Shown here: piece by piece, positions 25,084 through 33,333 of the stretch
Numbering within the stretch: the stretch's first letter is position 1
Layout of the letters: each line of letters starts with the position of its first letter
NCBI RefSeq assembly: GCF_034259325.1
Contig: NZ_JAXIVS010000007.1
Span: 124,001-188,000 of the forward strand
Reading direction: 5' to 3'
Length of the DNA: 64,000 nucleotides
Source of the DNA: Hyalangium ruber
Lineage (GTDB): Bacteria > Myxococcota > Myxococcia > Myxococcales > Myxococcaceae
Program-made: the position numbers and the translations under genes
Notes under the pieces: generated by a model
The model's database searches: none
Told to the model about the DNA's origin: nothing
Seen by the model: only the letters and a program-made list of their open reading frames with translations

Positions 25084-26706
25084 ATGCTCGTCACCTCCCT
25101 GCTGCTCACCCAGCTCGCGCTCGCTGGCTCCCCTGCCTCCCAGGCAGCCTCTGCCACCCCCACTGCTCCCGCCCCCGCCGTGGCGGCGCCCGCTCCCGCT
25201 CCCGAGGGCATCTATCAGTGGGAGGACGCGGAGTTCGTGGCCCAGGCCCAGCGGGACCTCGAGCAGTTGCAGCGCTACGCCACCGGGCTGCGCGGGCTGC
25301 AGGAGCAGATCCGCAAGAACCTCGCGCTCTACAACCAGAAGCAGGACATCCCCTACACGCCGGAGCAGAAGCAGGCCCTGCTCTCCACGTGGGCGGCCTT
25401 CTTCGACTACTTCGCCTCCACGGAGGTGATTCGCCAGCGCTACTGGGACTTCGTGAAGGTGCCCGCGCTCACCCAGCCCACCAAGCACGGCTGGGGCTTC
25501 CTGCTCACCCACGGGGCGCTCACCACCATCCTGGCGCACGGGCTCACCTACGCGGAGCTCACCAACGGCCGCAAGCAGCTCGAGGTGCTCCTGGATGAGC
25601 CCTCGCCTGACTACGGCATTCCGGAGCGCGCCTTCGCCCAGTTCAAGGAGAAGGTCATCCATGTCTCCACCGCCACCCAGCTCTTCACCGGGGACGGCTA
25701 CCGCGAGCCGCTGCAGCCGGTGCTGTCCAAGGTGGGGGCGCTCAAGTTCCGCCTCACCCCGTGGGTGCTCGAGGAGATGAAGGCCAACTCCAAGGTGGCC
25801 CGGGGCAAGCTGCTCAAGCGCGGCCCCTCCTTCTTCACCATGGCGGCCAAGGACATCGTCCAGGACAACACCCTGCGCGCCATCTTCCCGGTGCAGAAGT
25901 CGGTGGCCGAGTGGATGGGCGACACCCGCGTCAAGCGCATCGGCAAGCCGCTCATCTCCCGCGAGCAGGTGATGAAGGTGCTGGAGAAGATGGAGCCGGG
26001 CGACATCATGGTGGCCCGGCAGAACTGGTACCTCTCCAACATCGGCCTGCCGGGCTTCTGGCCCCACGCCGAGCTGTACGTGGGCACCGCGGACACGCTG
26101 GACGGCTACTTCGAGGGAGACGCGGAGGTGAAGGCGTGGCTCTCCACCCTGCCCGGCCAGCCGAAGACGCTGGGCGAGTACCTGGGCCGCCTCTTCCCCG
26201 CCAAGTGGGCCCAGTACCGGGGCACGGATGAGCACGGGGACGCCATCCGCATCATCGAGTCCATCAGCGAGGGCGTGTCCTTCACCGGCCCCGAGCACGG
26301 CATGCGCGTGGACTACCTGGGCGTCATGCGGCCCCGCCTCTCCAAGAAGGAGAAGGCCCAGGCCATCGTCCGCGCCTTCACCTACCAGGGCCGTCCCTAC
26401 GACTTCAATTTCGACTTCTTCTCGGACTCCACGCTGGTGTGTACCGAGCTCGTCTACAAGTCCTACGCCCCCTCCAAGGAAATGAAGGGCGTGCGCGTGG
26501 AGCTGGTGGACGTGGCCGGCCGGCGCACCCTGCCCGCCAACGAGCTCGTCAAGCTGTTCGACCAGGAGTACGACACGCCGAACCGGCAGCTGGACTTCGT
26601 GGCCTTCCTGGACGGGCGCGAGGACAAGGCGGGCGCTATTGAAGAGGACGTGCTTACCTTCCGCCAGACGTACCGGCGCATGAAGTGGGACATCGCCCAG
26701 AAGTAG
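25084..26706 (+). CDS. Exported YiiX/YebB-like (permuted NlpC/P60) hydrolase
   Basis: The product is 540 residues from ATG 25084, which opens a Sec-type signal peptide (MLVTSLLLTQLALAGSPASQA). After an Ala/Pro linker comes a helical domain (about 45-280), then a permuted papain-like domain: GDIMVARQNWYLSN, WPHAELYVG with the probable catalytic His, and much later STLVCTELVYKSY with the catalytic Cys. His before Cys marks the permuted YiiX group. Substrates of that group may be lipids or peptides. It is expected in the periplasm. It is divergent from the DUF2795 group; downstream is a small hypothetical gene. Confidence 0.82.
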   Translation: MLVTSLLLTQLALAGSPASQAASATPTAPAPAVAAPAPAPEGIYQWEDAEFVAQAQRDLEQLQRYATGLRGLQEQIRKNLALYNQKQDIPYTPEQKQALLSTWAAFFDYFASTEVIRQRYWDFVKVPALTQPTKHGWGFLLTHGALTTILAHGLTYAELTNGRKQLEVLLDEPSPDYGIPERAFAQFKEKVIHVSTATQLFTGDGYREPLQPVLSKVGALKFRLTPWVLEEMKANSKVARGKLLKRGPSFFTMAAKDIVQDNTLRAIFPVQKSVAEWMGDTRVKRIGKPLISREQVMKVLEKMEPGDIMVARQNWYLSNIGLPGFWPHAELYVGTADTLDGYFEGDAEVKAWLSTLPGQPKTLGEYLGRLFPAKWAQYRGTDEHGDAIRIIESISEGVSFTGPEHGMRVDYLGVMRPRLSKKEKAQAIVRAFTYQGRPYDFNFDFFSDSTLVCTELVYKSYAPSKEMKGVRVELVDVAGRRTLPANELVKLFDQEYDTPNRQLDFVAFLDGREDKAGAIEEDVLTFRQTYRRMKWDIAQK

Positions 26707-26735
26707 CCGCCCTCGCAGGTGAAGGCCGCGCAGCC

Positions 26736-27014
26736 ATGACGGAAGAGACAGCCCAAGAGATGCTGGAGCTTGCCAGCCAGCTCTACGAGCGGATGATCGC
26801 CCAGCAACAGGCGAAGGTGATGCGCCTGGCCCGCGAGGCGGTGCCCAACATCGGCCCGGAAGACCTCCGCAACGCGCACGACTTTCCAGAACTCAAGGCA
26901 CACCCCACCTTCGAATACGAAGATGGAATCCTGGCGGGACTCATCTCCGCCCAAATCGCTCTCCGGGCCGAAATCAAGGGGCGTCTACCCCTCAGGCCCC
27001 CTACAGCACCCTGA
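26736..27014 (+). CDS. Small hypothetical protein
   Basis: The 92-residue acidic protein starts at ATG 26736, 29 bp after the YiiX-like gene. It is predicted helical with a long amphipathic N-terminal helix (EMLELASQLYERMIAQQQ) and no membrane segment. LREAVPNIGPEDLRN-like and HPTFEYEDGILAG segments look conserved in composition, but I do not recognise a family. It may be co-transcribed with the hydrolase upstream. Confidence 0.6.
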   Translation: MTEETAQEMLELASQLYERMIAQQQAKVMRLAREAVPNIGPEDLRNAHDFPELKAHPTFEYEDGILAGLISAQIALRAEIKGRLPLRPPTAP

Positions 27015-27067
27015 CGAACGGCCGCCTGCCTTTGCCGTTCGGCCTCGGGTGGGTTAGTCCTTGCCCC

Positions 27068-27925
27068 GTGAACTTCCCCTCCGGATTCGGCTCTCCGCTC
27101 GCTCGGGAGCGTCTGGTGTCAGCCCTGGCCGCGGATCCACCTCGCCTGGACCTGGCGGCGCTGGCCATCGCCACGTTGGCCAACCCCTCGCTGGATGCCC
27201 CCGCGTGTCTGCACACGCTGGACGCGCTGGCGGCACGGGTTCAAGTGGAGGTGGAGCGCCACCTCGACGAGCAGGGTGAGTTCCTGGCGCGGCTGCGCGC
27301 GCTGCGCCACGTGCTCGCGGACGTCGAAGGCTTCCGCGGCAACGAGCGCGACTACTACTCGGCCGAGAACAGCTTCCTGGACCACGTGCTGGAGCACAAG
27401 GTGGGCCTGCCCATCTCGCTCTCCGTGGTGTACCTGGAGGTGGCCCGGCGCGCGGGCATTCCGCTCTATGGCGTGGCCTTCCCCGGCCACTTCCTGGTGG
27501 CGTGCAACGCGGGTGACCACAAGCTGGTCATCGACCCGTTCCACAACGGTGACATCCTCACCGAGCACGGCTGCGAGGAACTGCTCAAGCGCGTGGCGCC
27601 GCAGCTGCGCTTCGATGCCTCCAAGCTGTCGCCGGCGCCCGTGGAGCTCATCACCTACCGCATGCTGTCCAACCTCAAGCGCATCTACCTGGAGAAGGAT
27701 GACGCGGAGCGTGGGCTGACGGTGGTGGACCTGCTCTTGCTGCTGGCTCCGGACCACCCAGGCGAGCTGCGCACGCGGGCGGTGCTGCTGATGAAGGTGG
27801 GGGCGTTCCGGACCGCGCTCAAGGACGTGGAGCGCTGCCTGGAGCTGTCGCCCGAGGCGCCGGACCGCGAGCGGCTGGAGCTGATGGTCAAGGAGCTGCG
27901 CGAGCGGCAGGCCAACCTCAACTGA
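27068..27925 (+). CDS. SirB1/transglutaminase-like family protein
   Basis: The 285-residue protein has the SirB1 N-terminal (transglutaminase-like fold) domain: FRGNERDYYSAENSFLDHVLEHKVGLPISLSVVYLEV, then GIPLYGVAFPGHFLV and VIDPFHNGDIL. The C-terminal third carries TPR-like helices (LLLLLAPDHPGELRTRAVLL). Family members (YchA/SirB1) are widespread; a catalytic role is uncertain because the canonical transglutaminase Cys is not obvious here. GTG 27068 is chosen as the start nearest the conserved sequence. It is followed by the Nudix gene 16 bp later. Confidence 0.8.
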   Translation: MNFPSGFGSPLARERLVSALAADPPRLDLAALAIATLANPSLDAPACLHTLDALAARVQVEVERHLDEQGEFLARLRALRHVLADVEGFRGNERDYYSAENSFLDHVLEHKVGLPISLSVVYLEVARRAGIPLYGVAFPGHFLVACNAGDHKLVIDPFHNGDILTEHGCEELLKRVAPQLRFDASKLSPAPVELITYRMLSNLKRIYLEKDDAERGLTVVDLLLLLAPDHPGELRTRAVLLMKVGAFRTALKDVERCLELSPEAPDRERLELMVKELRERQANLN

Positions 27926-27941
27926 AGTCCCTGGAGCCCGT

Positions 27942-28499
27942 GTGTCCCAGTCCCCCCGTCCCTGGACGCGCCTGCGCCGGGGCCTCGAGCACGACTACTT
28001 CATCCTCAAGGTCCGCGAGGACATCTACGCCGACCCGCGCACCGGGCACGAGCACCCGCGCGTGTACCTCGACACCCCGGAGTGGGTGAACGTCATCGCC
28101 GTCACGCCGGACCAGCAGCTCATCCTCATCCGGCAGTACCGCTTCGGCATCCAGGCCTCCACGCTGGAGATCCCCGGTGGGCTGGTGGATCACGGCGAGG
28201 ATCCCGCCCTCGCCGCGGCGCGCGAGCTGGAGGAGGAGACGGGCTACGTGCCGGGCCGGGTGGTGCCGCTGGGCGCCGTTCACCCCAACCCCGCGCTCCA
28301 GGGCAACAAGTGCCACAGCTTCCTGGCGCTCGACTGTGTGAAGCACCACGCCGGGGCTCAGGACGAGGGCGAGGACATCGCCGTGGAGCTGCACCCCCGC
28401 GCCGAGGTGCCTCGCCTCATCCTGGAGGGCCACATCACCCACTCGCTCGTGGTGGTGGCCTTCTTCCTCGAGCAACTGCGCGCCGAGGGCCAGCGCTAG
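27942..28499 (+). CDS. Nudix hydrolase, ADP-ribose pyrophosphatase type
   Basis: The 185-residue protein has a full Nudix box, GGLVDHGEDPALAAARELEEETGY (near 73-96), with the REx2EE core that binds the metal. TLEIPGG just before it and the ADPRase-like PNPALQGNKCHSFLAL follow the ADP-sugar pyrophosphatase pattern. It should cleave an ADP-sugar or similar nucleotide diphosphate to monophosphates in the cytosol. The start is GTG 27942, 16 bp after the SirB1-like gene, so the two are likely one transcript. Confidence 0.87.
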   Translation: MSQSPRPWTRLRRGLEHDYFILKVREDIYADPRTGHEHPRVYLDTPEWVNVIAVTPDQQLILIRQYRFGIQASTLEIPGGLVDHGEDPALAAARELEEETGYVPGRVVPLGAVHPNPALQGNKCHSFLALDCVKHHAGAQDEGEDIAVELHPRAEVPRLILEGHITHSLVVVAFFLEQLRAEGQR

Positions 28500-28705
28500 C
28501 GCCCGGCGTCGGTGGCGACCAGGTAGGCAGGCACCCTACCGGCCACTACCCACAGAGCCCTCCAGGAGGAGGAATTCGCTGTCCTGAGGTGGACGCGCCC
28601 CTCCGCATTGTCCAGAAGGCACCAGGGCCCGATGGGCTGGGGGGTCGGCAGCCAGGAGGGTCGTTCCTATCCTGACTCACCAGACTTTTACAGGAACGGT
28701 GTCAC

Positions 28706-29302
28706 ATGGCGCGGCTCACAGAGCCCCAGCTCGTGGGGAACAGACCCTCGGGCGCCCTCCAGCGACCGGTCGTCTTCGAGCACACGGTCGAGGGGCTCTT
28801 CCACATCGCGCTGAAGGACCGGCTGTCCCGGATGGCGGTGGCGAGCCTGAAGCGGGAGGGGTTGGATCTGTCGCAGAAGCTGCTGCCGGCCTACCCGGTC
28901 GAGATCTGGCGGCGGTGCCTGGCCATCGCGGTAGCGGACCTGTACCCGGTCGTGTCGCGGGCGGAGGGCTACCGGCGCCTGGGGCATGACGTCGTCGAGG
29001 GCATGGTGCGCACGGTGTTGGGGCGTGCGGTGGTGGGCGTAGCCCGGCTGCTGGGTCCGCTGCGCGCGCTGCGCCGGCTGGACCACAACCTCCACAGCGC
29101 GGACAACTACGTGCGGGCGAAGCTCGTCGAGCTGACGCCCACCTGGTGCGAGGTGTCGATCAACGAGGTGCTCGAGCAGCCCACCTACTACCAGGGCATC
29201 CTCGAGGCATGCCTGAAGATCGCCGGAGCCCAGGAGATCCGCGTGGAGCTGATCTCCCGCGAGGGAAGCGGCGCCACCTACCGCGTGCAGTGGGCGGAGT
29301 AG
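28706..29302 (+). CDS. DUF2378 (TIGR02265) family protein, myxobacterial paralogue
   Basis: The 198-residue protein belongs to a paralogous family largely confined to myxobacteria. Signature stretches are FEHTVEGLFHIAL near the N-terminus, PAYPVEIWRRCLAIAVADLYP, and the C-terminal TYYQGILEACLKIAGAQEIRVEL. It is cytosolic and mostly helical. The function is unknown; some members occur near signalling genes. The 206-bp region before it holds no clear gene or promoter. It is a strong taxonomic marker for the window. Confidence 0.87.
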   Translation: MARLTEPQLVGNRPSGALQRPVVFEHTVEGLFHIALKDRLSRMAVASLKREGLDLSQKLLPAYPVEIWRRCLAIAVADLYPVVSRAEGYRRLGHDVVEGMVRTVLGRAVVGVARLLGPLRALRRLDHNLHSADNYVRAKLVELTPTWCEVSINEVLEQPTYYQGILEACLKIAGAQEIRVELISREGSGATYRVQWAE

Positions 29303-29324
29303 CGCGCCCTGCTCGCGATGCGAC

Positions 29325-29765
29325 TCATCGCTTCTTGGATCCGCGATTCCAGGTCCCCGAGCGGCCGCCGGACTTGTGCTCGAGCTGCACCTGCTCGATG
29401 ACCATGCCCCGGTCCACGCTCTTGCACATGTCGTAGACGGTGAGGGCCGCCGCGCACGCCGCGGTGAGGGCCTCCATCTCCACGCCCGTGCGGTCCACGG
29501 TGCGCACCTCGACGCGCACCTCCAGCCCCGCATCGAAGGGCTCCAGCGTCACCTCCACGCCGGACAGGGCGATGGGGTGGCACAGCGGCACCACGTCCGG
29601 GGTGCGCTTGGCGGCCATGATGCCTGCGAGCCGCGCCGCGGCCAGCACGTCGCCCTTCTCCACCTTGCCCTGCTGGATCCGCTTCAGCGTGGCGGGGAGC
29701 ATCCGCAGGCGCGAAGTGGCCACGGCCTTGCGCTCCGTCTTCCGCTTGCCACCCACATCCACCAT
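29325..29765 (-). CDS. moaC: Cyclic pyranopterin monophosphate synthase (molybdenum cofactor)
   Basis: The 146-residue enzyme converts the MoaA product to cyclic pyranopterin monophosphate, an early step of molybdenum cofactor synthesis. Conserved blocks are MVDVGGKRKTERKAVA, AAKRTPDVVPLCHPI with the active-site His-Pro, and TVYDMCKSVDRGM with the catalytic Lys/Asp region. It begins 2 bp after the stop of the PLP-enzyme gene, so the two are one operon. Other moa genes are not in the window. It is slightly shorter than typical (about 160). Confidence 0.95.
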   Translation of the reverse strand: MVDVGGKRKTERKAVATSRLRMLPATLKRIQQGKVEKGDVLAAARLAGIMAAKRTPDVVPLCHPIALSGVEVTLEPFDAGLEVRVEVRTVDRTGVEMEALTAACAAALTVYDMCKSVDRGMVIEQVQLEHKSGGRSGTWNRGSKKR

Positions 29766-29767
29766 CT

Positions 29768-30964
29768 TCACCGCTTCACCCCCTGCGCCACGGCCGCGAG
29801 CAGATCCTCGACGATGTCCTCCGGGTCCTCGAGCCCCACCGACACGCGGATGAGGCTCTCGCCGATACCCGCCGCCGCGCGCTCCTCGGGCGTCATCCGG
29901 CGGGCGCTGGCGCTGGCCGCGTGCATGACCAGCGTACACACATCGCCCAGCGAGGGCCCTGGCCGCGCCAGCTTGAGCGCCTCCAGGAAGCGGTAGCCCT
30001 CCGGCCGACCGGCGCCCTTGATGTCGAAGGCCACCATGGGGCCGAAGCCGCCCTCCAACACCTCCCGAGCCACGGCGTGGTGCGGATGCGAGGACAGGCC
30101 CGGGTAGTAGACGCGTTCGAGCAACGGAGACTCGGCGAGGCGCCGAGCCACATGAGCCGCGTGCTCGTTATGCGCCTTCATGCGCACCGGCAGCGTACGC
30201 AGGCCGCGCTGGGTGAGCCACGCCTCGAAGGGCCCCAGCACGTCTCCGGCCAACAGGCGCATGGAGCGCAGGGGCGCCAGGCGCTCACGCGAGCCACTCA
30301 CCGTGCCGGCCAGCGCATCGCTGTGCCCGTTGAGCCACTTGGTCGCCGACTGGATGGCGTAGTCGGCCCCGAGGGAGAGCGCGCGCTGCCCGTACGGCGA
30401 GGGGAAGGTGCCATCCACCGCGAGCGCGGCGCCCACCTGCCGGCAGGCCTTGGCCAGGACGCGCAAGTCCGGCACGGAGAGCAGCGGGTTGGTGATGCTC
30501 TCGGCGAGCACGAACTTCGGCGCCAGCGCGACCAGCCGCTCGGGTGCCTGGGAATCGGAGAGCACCAGCGGGTGCAGCTCCACGCCCGCGCGAGCGCAGA
30601 GCGTCTTGAAGAGCAGACGGGTGACGCCGTAGCCGTCGCCGGGCATCACCACCCGGTCCCCGGGCTTGAGGTTCTGCGCGTCGAAGACGGCCCGGAGCGC
30701 GGCCATGCCGCTGGCGTAGGAGACGCAGGCCTCGGCCCCCTCCAGCGCCGCCACCGACTCCTCCAGGAGCGACGTGTTCTGGGCGCTGATGCGCGAGTAG
30801 ACGTAGTCCTTGCCGTCCAGCGCTCCGTCCAGCTCGTCGCTGCTGTCGAACCAGCCCACCGTGGACATATGGATGGCGGGCACCAGCGGCTGGGAGGTGC
30901 TGCCCACCAGCCGGCTCCCCGCGTGTACCGCCACCGTCTTCTGACTCAACCGCTTCGCGCTCAT
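29768..30964 (-). CDS. Cys/Met metabolism PLP-dependent enzyme (cystathionine synthase/lyase type)
   Basis: The 398-residue fold-type I PLP enzyme belongs to the Cys/Met metabolism group, which includes cystathionine gamma-synthase, gamma-lyase and O-acylhomoserine sulfhydrylase. SYASGMAALRAVFDA binds the PLP phosphate, AVDGTFPSPYGQRAL holds the PLP-contacting Asp, and SATKWLNGHSDALAG has the Schiff-base Lys. RISAQNTSLLEESVAALE is a typical YSRxxNP-region variant. It is 2 bp before moaC on the same transcript. The exact member cannot be told by eye. It is 33 bp downstream of nothing on its own strand and lies next to trxB, which also runs leftward. Confidence 0.85.
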   Translation of the reverse strand: MSAKRLSQKTVAVHAGSRLVGSTSQPLVPAIHMSTVGWFDSSDELDGALDGKDYVYSRISAQNTSLLEESVAALEGAEACVSYASGMAALRAVFDAQNLKPGDRVVMPGDGYGVTRLLFKTLCARAGVELHPLVLSDSQAPERLVALAPKFVLAESITNPLLSVPDLRVLAKACRQVGAALAVDGTFPSPYGQRALSLGADYAIQSATKWLNGHSDALAGTVSGSRERLAPLRSMRLLAGDVLGPFEAWLTQRGLRTLPVRMKAHNEHAAHVARRLAESPLLERVYYPGLSSHPHHAVAREVLEGGFGPMVAFDIKGAGRPEGYRFLEALKLARPGPSLGDVCTLVMHAASASARRMTPEERAAAGIGESLIRVSVGLEDPEDIVEDLLAAVAQGVKR

Positions 30965-30997
30965 GTCCCGTCGTCTCGTGTGTGGAGCCGTACCGAG

Positions 30998-31960
30998 CTA
31001 CTTGCCCTGCTCGATGAGCCAGCGCTCCGCCTCGATGGCGGCCATGCAGCCCGTGCCCGCCGCGGTGATGGCCTGGCGGTAGTAGCTGTCCTGCACGTCA
31101 CCGCAGGCGTACACGCCCTCGATGTTGGTGCGGGTGGAGCCGGGCTCCGTCTTCAGGTAGCCGTTCTGGTGTGTCTCCAGCACGCCCTCGAACAGGTGCG
31201 TGGTAGGCGTGTGGCCGATGGCGACGAAGAGGCCCGTGGCGTTGAGCAGCTGGGTGTCGTTCGTCTTCACGTTGCGCACCACCGCGCCCGTCATCCCCTT
31301 CTCGTTGCCCACCACCTCGTCCACCACGGTGTTCCACATGACGGAGATCTTCGGGTTCTTCAGCACGCGCTCCTGCATGATCTTCGAGGCGCGCAGGGTG
31401 TCGCGGCGGTGCAGCAGGGTGACGTGGTTGACGATCTTCGCCAGGTAGGTGGCCTCCTCCATGGCGGTGTCGCCGCCGCCCACCACCAGCACGTCCTGGC
31501 GCTTGAAGAACGCGCCGTCACAGGTGGCGCAGGCGGACACGCCGCGGTTCTTGTAGAGGTCCTCGCCCTTGACGCTCAGCCACTTGGCGCTGGCGCCCGT
31601 GGAGATGATGACCGTCTCGGAGCGGTAGCTCACGCTCTCGCCCTGGATGAGGAAGGGGCGCGAGGAGAAGTCTACCTTGACGACGTTCTCCATGTGGATG
31701 CGGGTGCCGAAGCGCTCGGCCTGCTTCTGGAAGCGCTCCATCAGCTCCGGGCCGGTGATGCCCTCGGGGAAGCCCGGGTAGTTCTCCACGTCCGTGGTGA
31801 TCATCAGCTGGCCGCCGGGCACGCGCTGGGGATCCTCCAACGTGGGACCGCCAGCGAACACCACCGGCTCCAGGTTGGCACGCGCGGCATAGATGGCCGC
31901 GGTGTAGCCCGCGGGGCCCGAGCCGATGATGGTGACCTTGTTGATCTTCTCGTCCGCCAC
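30998..31960 (-). CDS. trxB: Thioredoxin reductase
   Basis: The 320-residue flavoprotein reduces thioredoxin with NADPH. FAD-binding GSGPAGYTAAIYAARA opens the protein, the redox pair CATC is in VSACATCDGAFF near 140, and the NADPH motif GGGDTAMEEA follows. The C-terminal FAD segment is GVYACGDVQDSYYRQAITAAGTG. Length is normal. GTG 31960 is chosen because AAGGAG lies 8 nt upstream. It ends 33 bp before the PLP-enzyme start on the same strand and may be the first gene of a trxB-PLP-moaC transcript. Confidence 0.96.
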   Translation of the reverse strand: MADEKINKVTIIGSGPAGYTAAIYAARANLEPVVFAGGPTLEDPQRVPGGQLMITTDVENYPGFPEGITGPELMERFQKQAERFGTRIHMENVVKVDFSSRPFLIQGESVSYRSETVIISTGASAKWLSVKGEDLYKNRGVSACATCDGAFFKRQDVLVVGGGDTAMEEATYLAKIVNHVTLLHRRDTLRASKIMQERVLKNPKISVMWNTVVDEVVGNEKGMTGAVVRNVKTNDTQLLNATGLFVAIGHTPTTHLFEGVLETHQNGYLKTEPGSTRTNIEGVYACGDVQDSYYRQAITAAGTGCMAAIEAERWLIEQGK

Positions 31961-31992
31961 GACGGTTGCTCCTTCAGAAGGGGGTGCGGAAA

Positions 31993-32020
31993 GTACCAGA
32001 GCGCCTCGGGCGCATGGTAC
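31993..32020. promoter_or_regulatory. Nested inverted repeat between trxB and the cNMP-binding gene
   Basis: GTACCA and TGGTAC arms enclose a second repeat, GCGCC-TCG-GGCGC. It lies between divergent start codons (31960 and 32033) and 12 bp before the cNMP-binding gene ATG. It could be an operator or a transcript hairpin; there is no T tract. Confidence 0.4.
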
Positions 32021-32032
32021 GAAGGTGTCTGT

Positions 32033-32491
32033 ATGGATGCTTCCTTCCTGAAAAAGGTTGCGCTCTTCGAGGGGTTGACTCAGGGCCAGCTGGCCAAGGT
32101 GGCCTCCATCGCCCAGCCCCGGAAGTTCGACGGGAGCGCCTTCCTCTTCCGGGAGGGGGATGTGGGTCAGGAGATGTACGTCATCGTCGAGGGACGGGTA
32201 CGCATCTCCAAGAACGTGCCGGGCATTGGTGAAGAGGCGCTCGCCATCCTGGAAAAGGGCCAGTATTTCGGGGAGATGGCGGTTATCGACGACAGCCCGC
32301 GCTCCGCGGACGCCATCGCCCACACGCCCTGTACGGTGTGGGTCATCGAGCGGGCCAAGCTCGACCAGCTGATGTTCACGGACAAGGACCTGGCGTACGT
32401 GCTGCTCTGGACGTTCGTCCGCACGCTCTCCGAGCGACTTCGGGAGACGAGCGAGAAGATCAAGGGCTTCTTCGCCATCTCGCGCTTCTAG
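32033..32491 (+). CDS. Single-domain cyclic nucleotide-binding protein
   Basis: The 152-residue protein is one cNMP-binding beta-roll: FLFREGDVGQEMYVIVEGRV, then the phosphate-binding cassette GQYFGEMAVIDDSPRSA with Glu and Arg in position to hold cyclic nucleotide. A C-terminal helix follows, but the Crp/Fnr DNA-binding helix-turn-helix is missing. Such proteins are common in myxobacteria and may bind a partner. It is divergent from trxB across a nested palindrome, and 20 bp ahead of the alpha/beta hydrolase gene. Confidence 0.88.
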   Translation: MDASFLKKVALFEGLTQGQLAKVASIAQPRKFDGSAFLFREGDVGQEMYVIVEGRVRISKNVPGIGEEALAILEKGQYFGEMAVIDDSPRSADAIAHTPCTVWVIERAKLDQLMFTDKDLAYVLLWTFVRTLSERLRETSEKIKGFFAISRF

Positions 32492-32511
32492 CCCGAGGCG
32501 TGGAGGTACAC

Positions 32512-33318
32512 ATGGATCCACTCTGGATGCTCGAGACGCCCGCGCCGGCCGCTGACGCTCGCATCCCCTACGGACAGGAAGCCCACCAGTTCGGGGACCT
32601 TCGCTTGCCCTCGGGGCCGGGGCCGCACCCGGTCGTCGTCATGGTGCATGGGGGCTTCTGGCGCGCGAAGTATGACCTGGAGCACGTGGGCCACCTGTGC
32701 GCGGACCTCACGCGGCGCGGGTACGCCACGTGGAGCCTCGAGTACCGGCGCGTCGGCCACGAAGGCGGCGGGTGGCCGGGAACGTTCGAGGACGTGGGCC
32801 GGGGCACGGACTTCCTGCGCACGCTGGCCCGCTCCCAGCCGCTGGACCTGTCGCGGGTGGTGCTCATGGGGCACTCGGCCGGGGGACACCTGGCCCTCTG
32901 GCTCGCGGCGCGAAGCCGCCTCCGTCCCGGCGAGCCGCTCCACGGCGCGGAGCCGTTCATGCCTCGCGGCGTGGTGGCGCTCGCGGGCGTGGTGGACCTC
33001 GAGCGCGCCCACGCCCTGCGGCTGAGCAACAACATCGTGGAGGAGTTCCTCGGCGGCACGCCCGCCCAGGTTCCGGAGCGCTACCGTCTGGGCTCCCCCT
33101 CCGCGCTCGCGCCCATCGGCGTGCGACAGGTCCTCATCCACGGGACCGAAGACGACACGGTCCCCGTGTCGATCAGCGCCGACTACCACGCCCGCGCGAC
33201 GAAGCTCGGAGACGATGTCCGGCTCATCCCGCTCCCGGGTGCGGGGCACTTCGAGGTCATCAATCCCCTCTCCCGGGAGTGGCCTCAAGTGGTCGAGGCC
33301 ATCACCTCGCTGATGTGA
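32512..33318 (+). CDS. Alpha/beta hydrolase, possible kynurenine formamidase
   Basis: The 268-residue esterase-type hydrolase has VHGGFWR (oxyanion hole), the nucleophile elbow MGHSAGGHLALW, the probable acid in HGTEDDTVP, and the catalytic His in GAGHFEV. The HGGxW signature and this layout match the BD-FAE/arylformamidase (AFMID-like) group. The kynurenine-degrading operon begins only 2.7 kb downstream, so removal of formate from N-formylkynurenine is a sensible guess. Against it, the genes lie on opposite strands with the MarR pair between. ATG 32512 has GGAGG 6-7 nt upstream. Confidence 0.72.
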   Translation: MDPLWMLETPAPAADARIPYGQEAHQFGDLRLPSGPGPHPVVVMVHGGFWRAKYDLEHVGHLCADLTRRGYATWSLEYRRVGHEGGGWPGTFEDVGRGTDFLRTLARSQPLDLSRVVLMGHSAGGHLALWLAARSRLRPGEPLHGAEPFMPRGVVALAGVVDLERAHALRLSNNIVEEFLGGTPAQVPERYRLGSPSALAPIGVRQVLIHGTEDDTVPVSISADYHARATKLGDDVRLIPLPGAGHFEVINPLSREWPQVVEAITSLM

Positions 33319-33333
33319 GTCCGTGAGTCCCGC

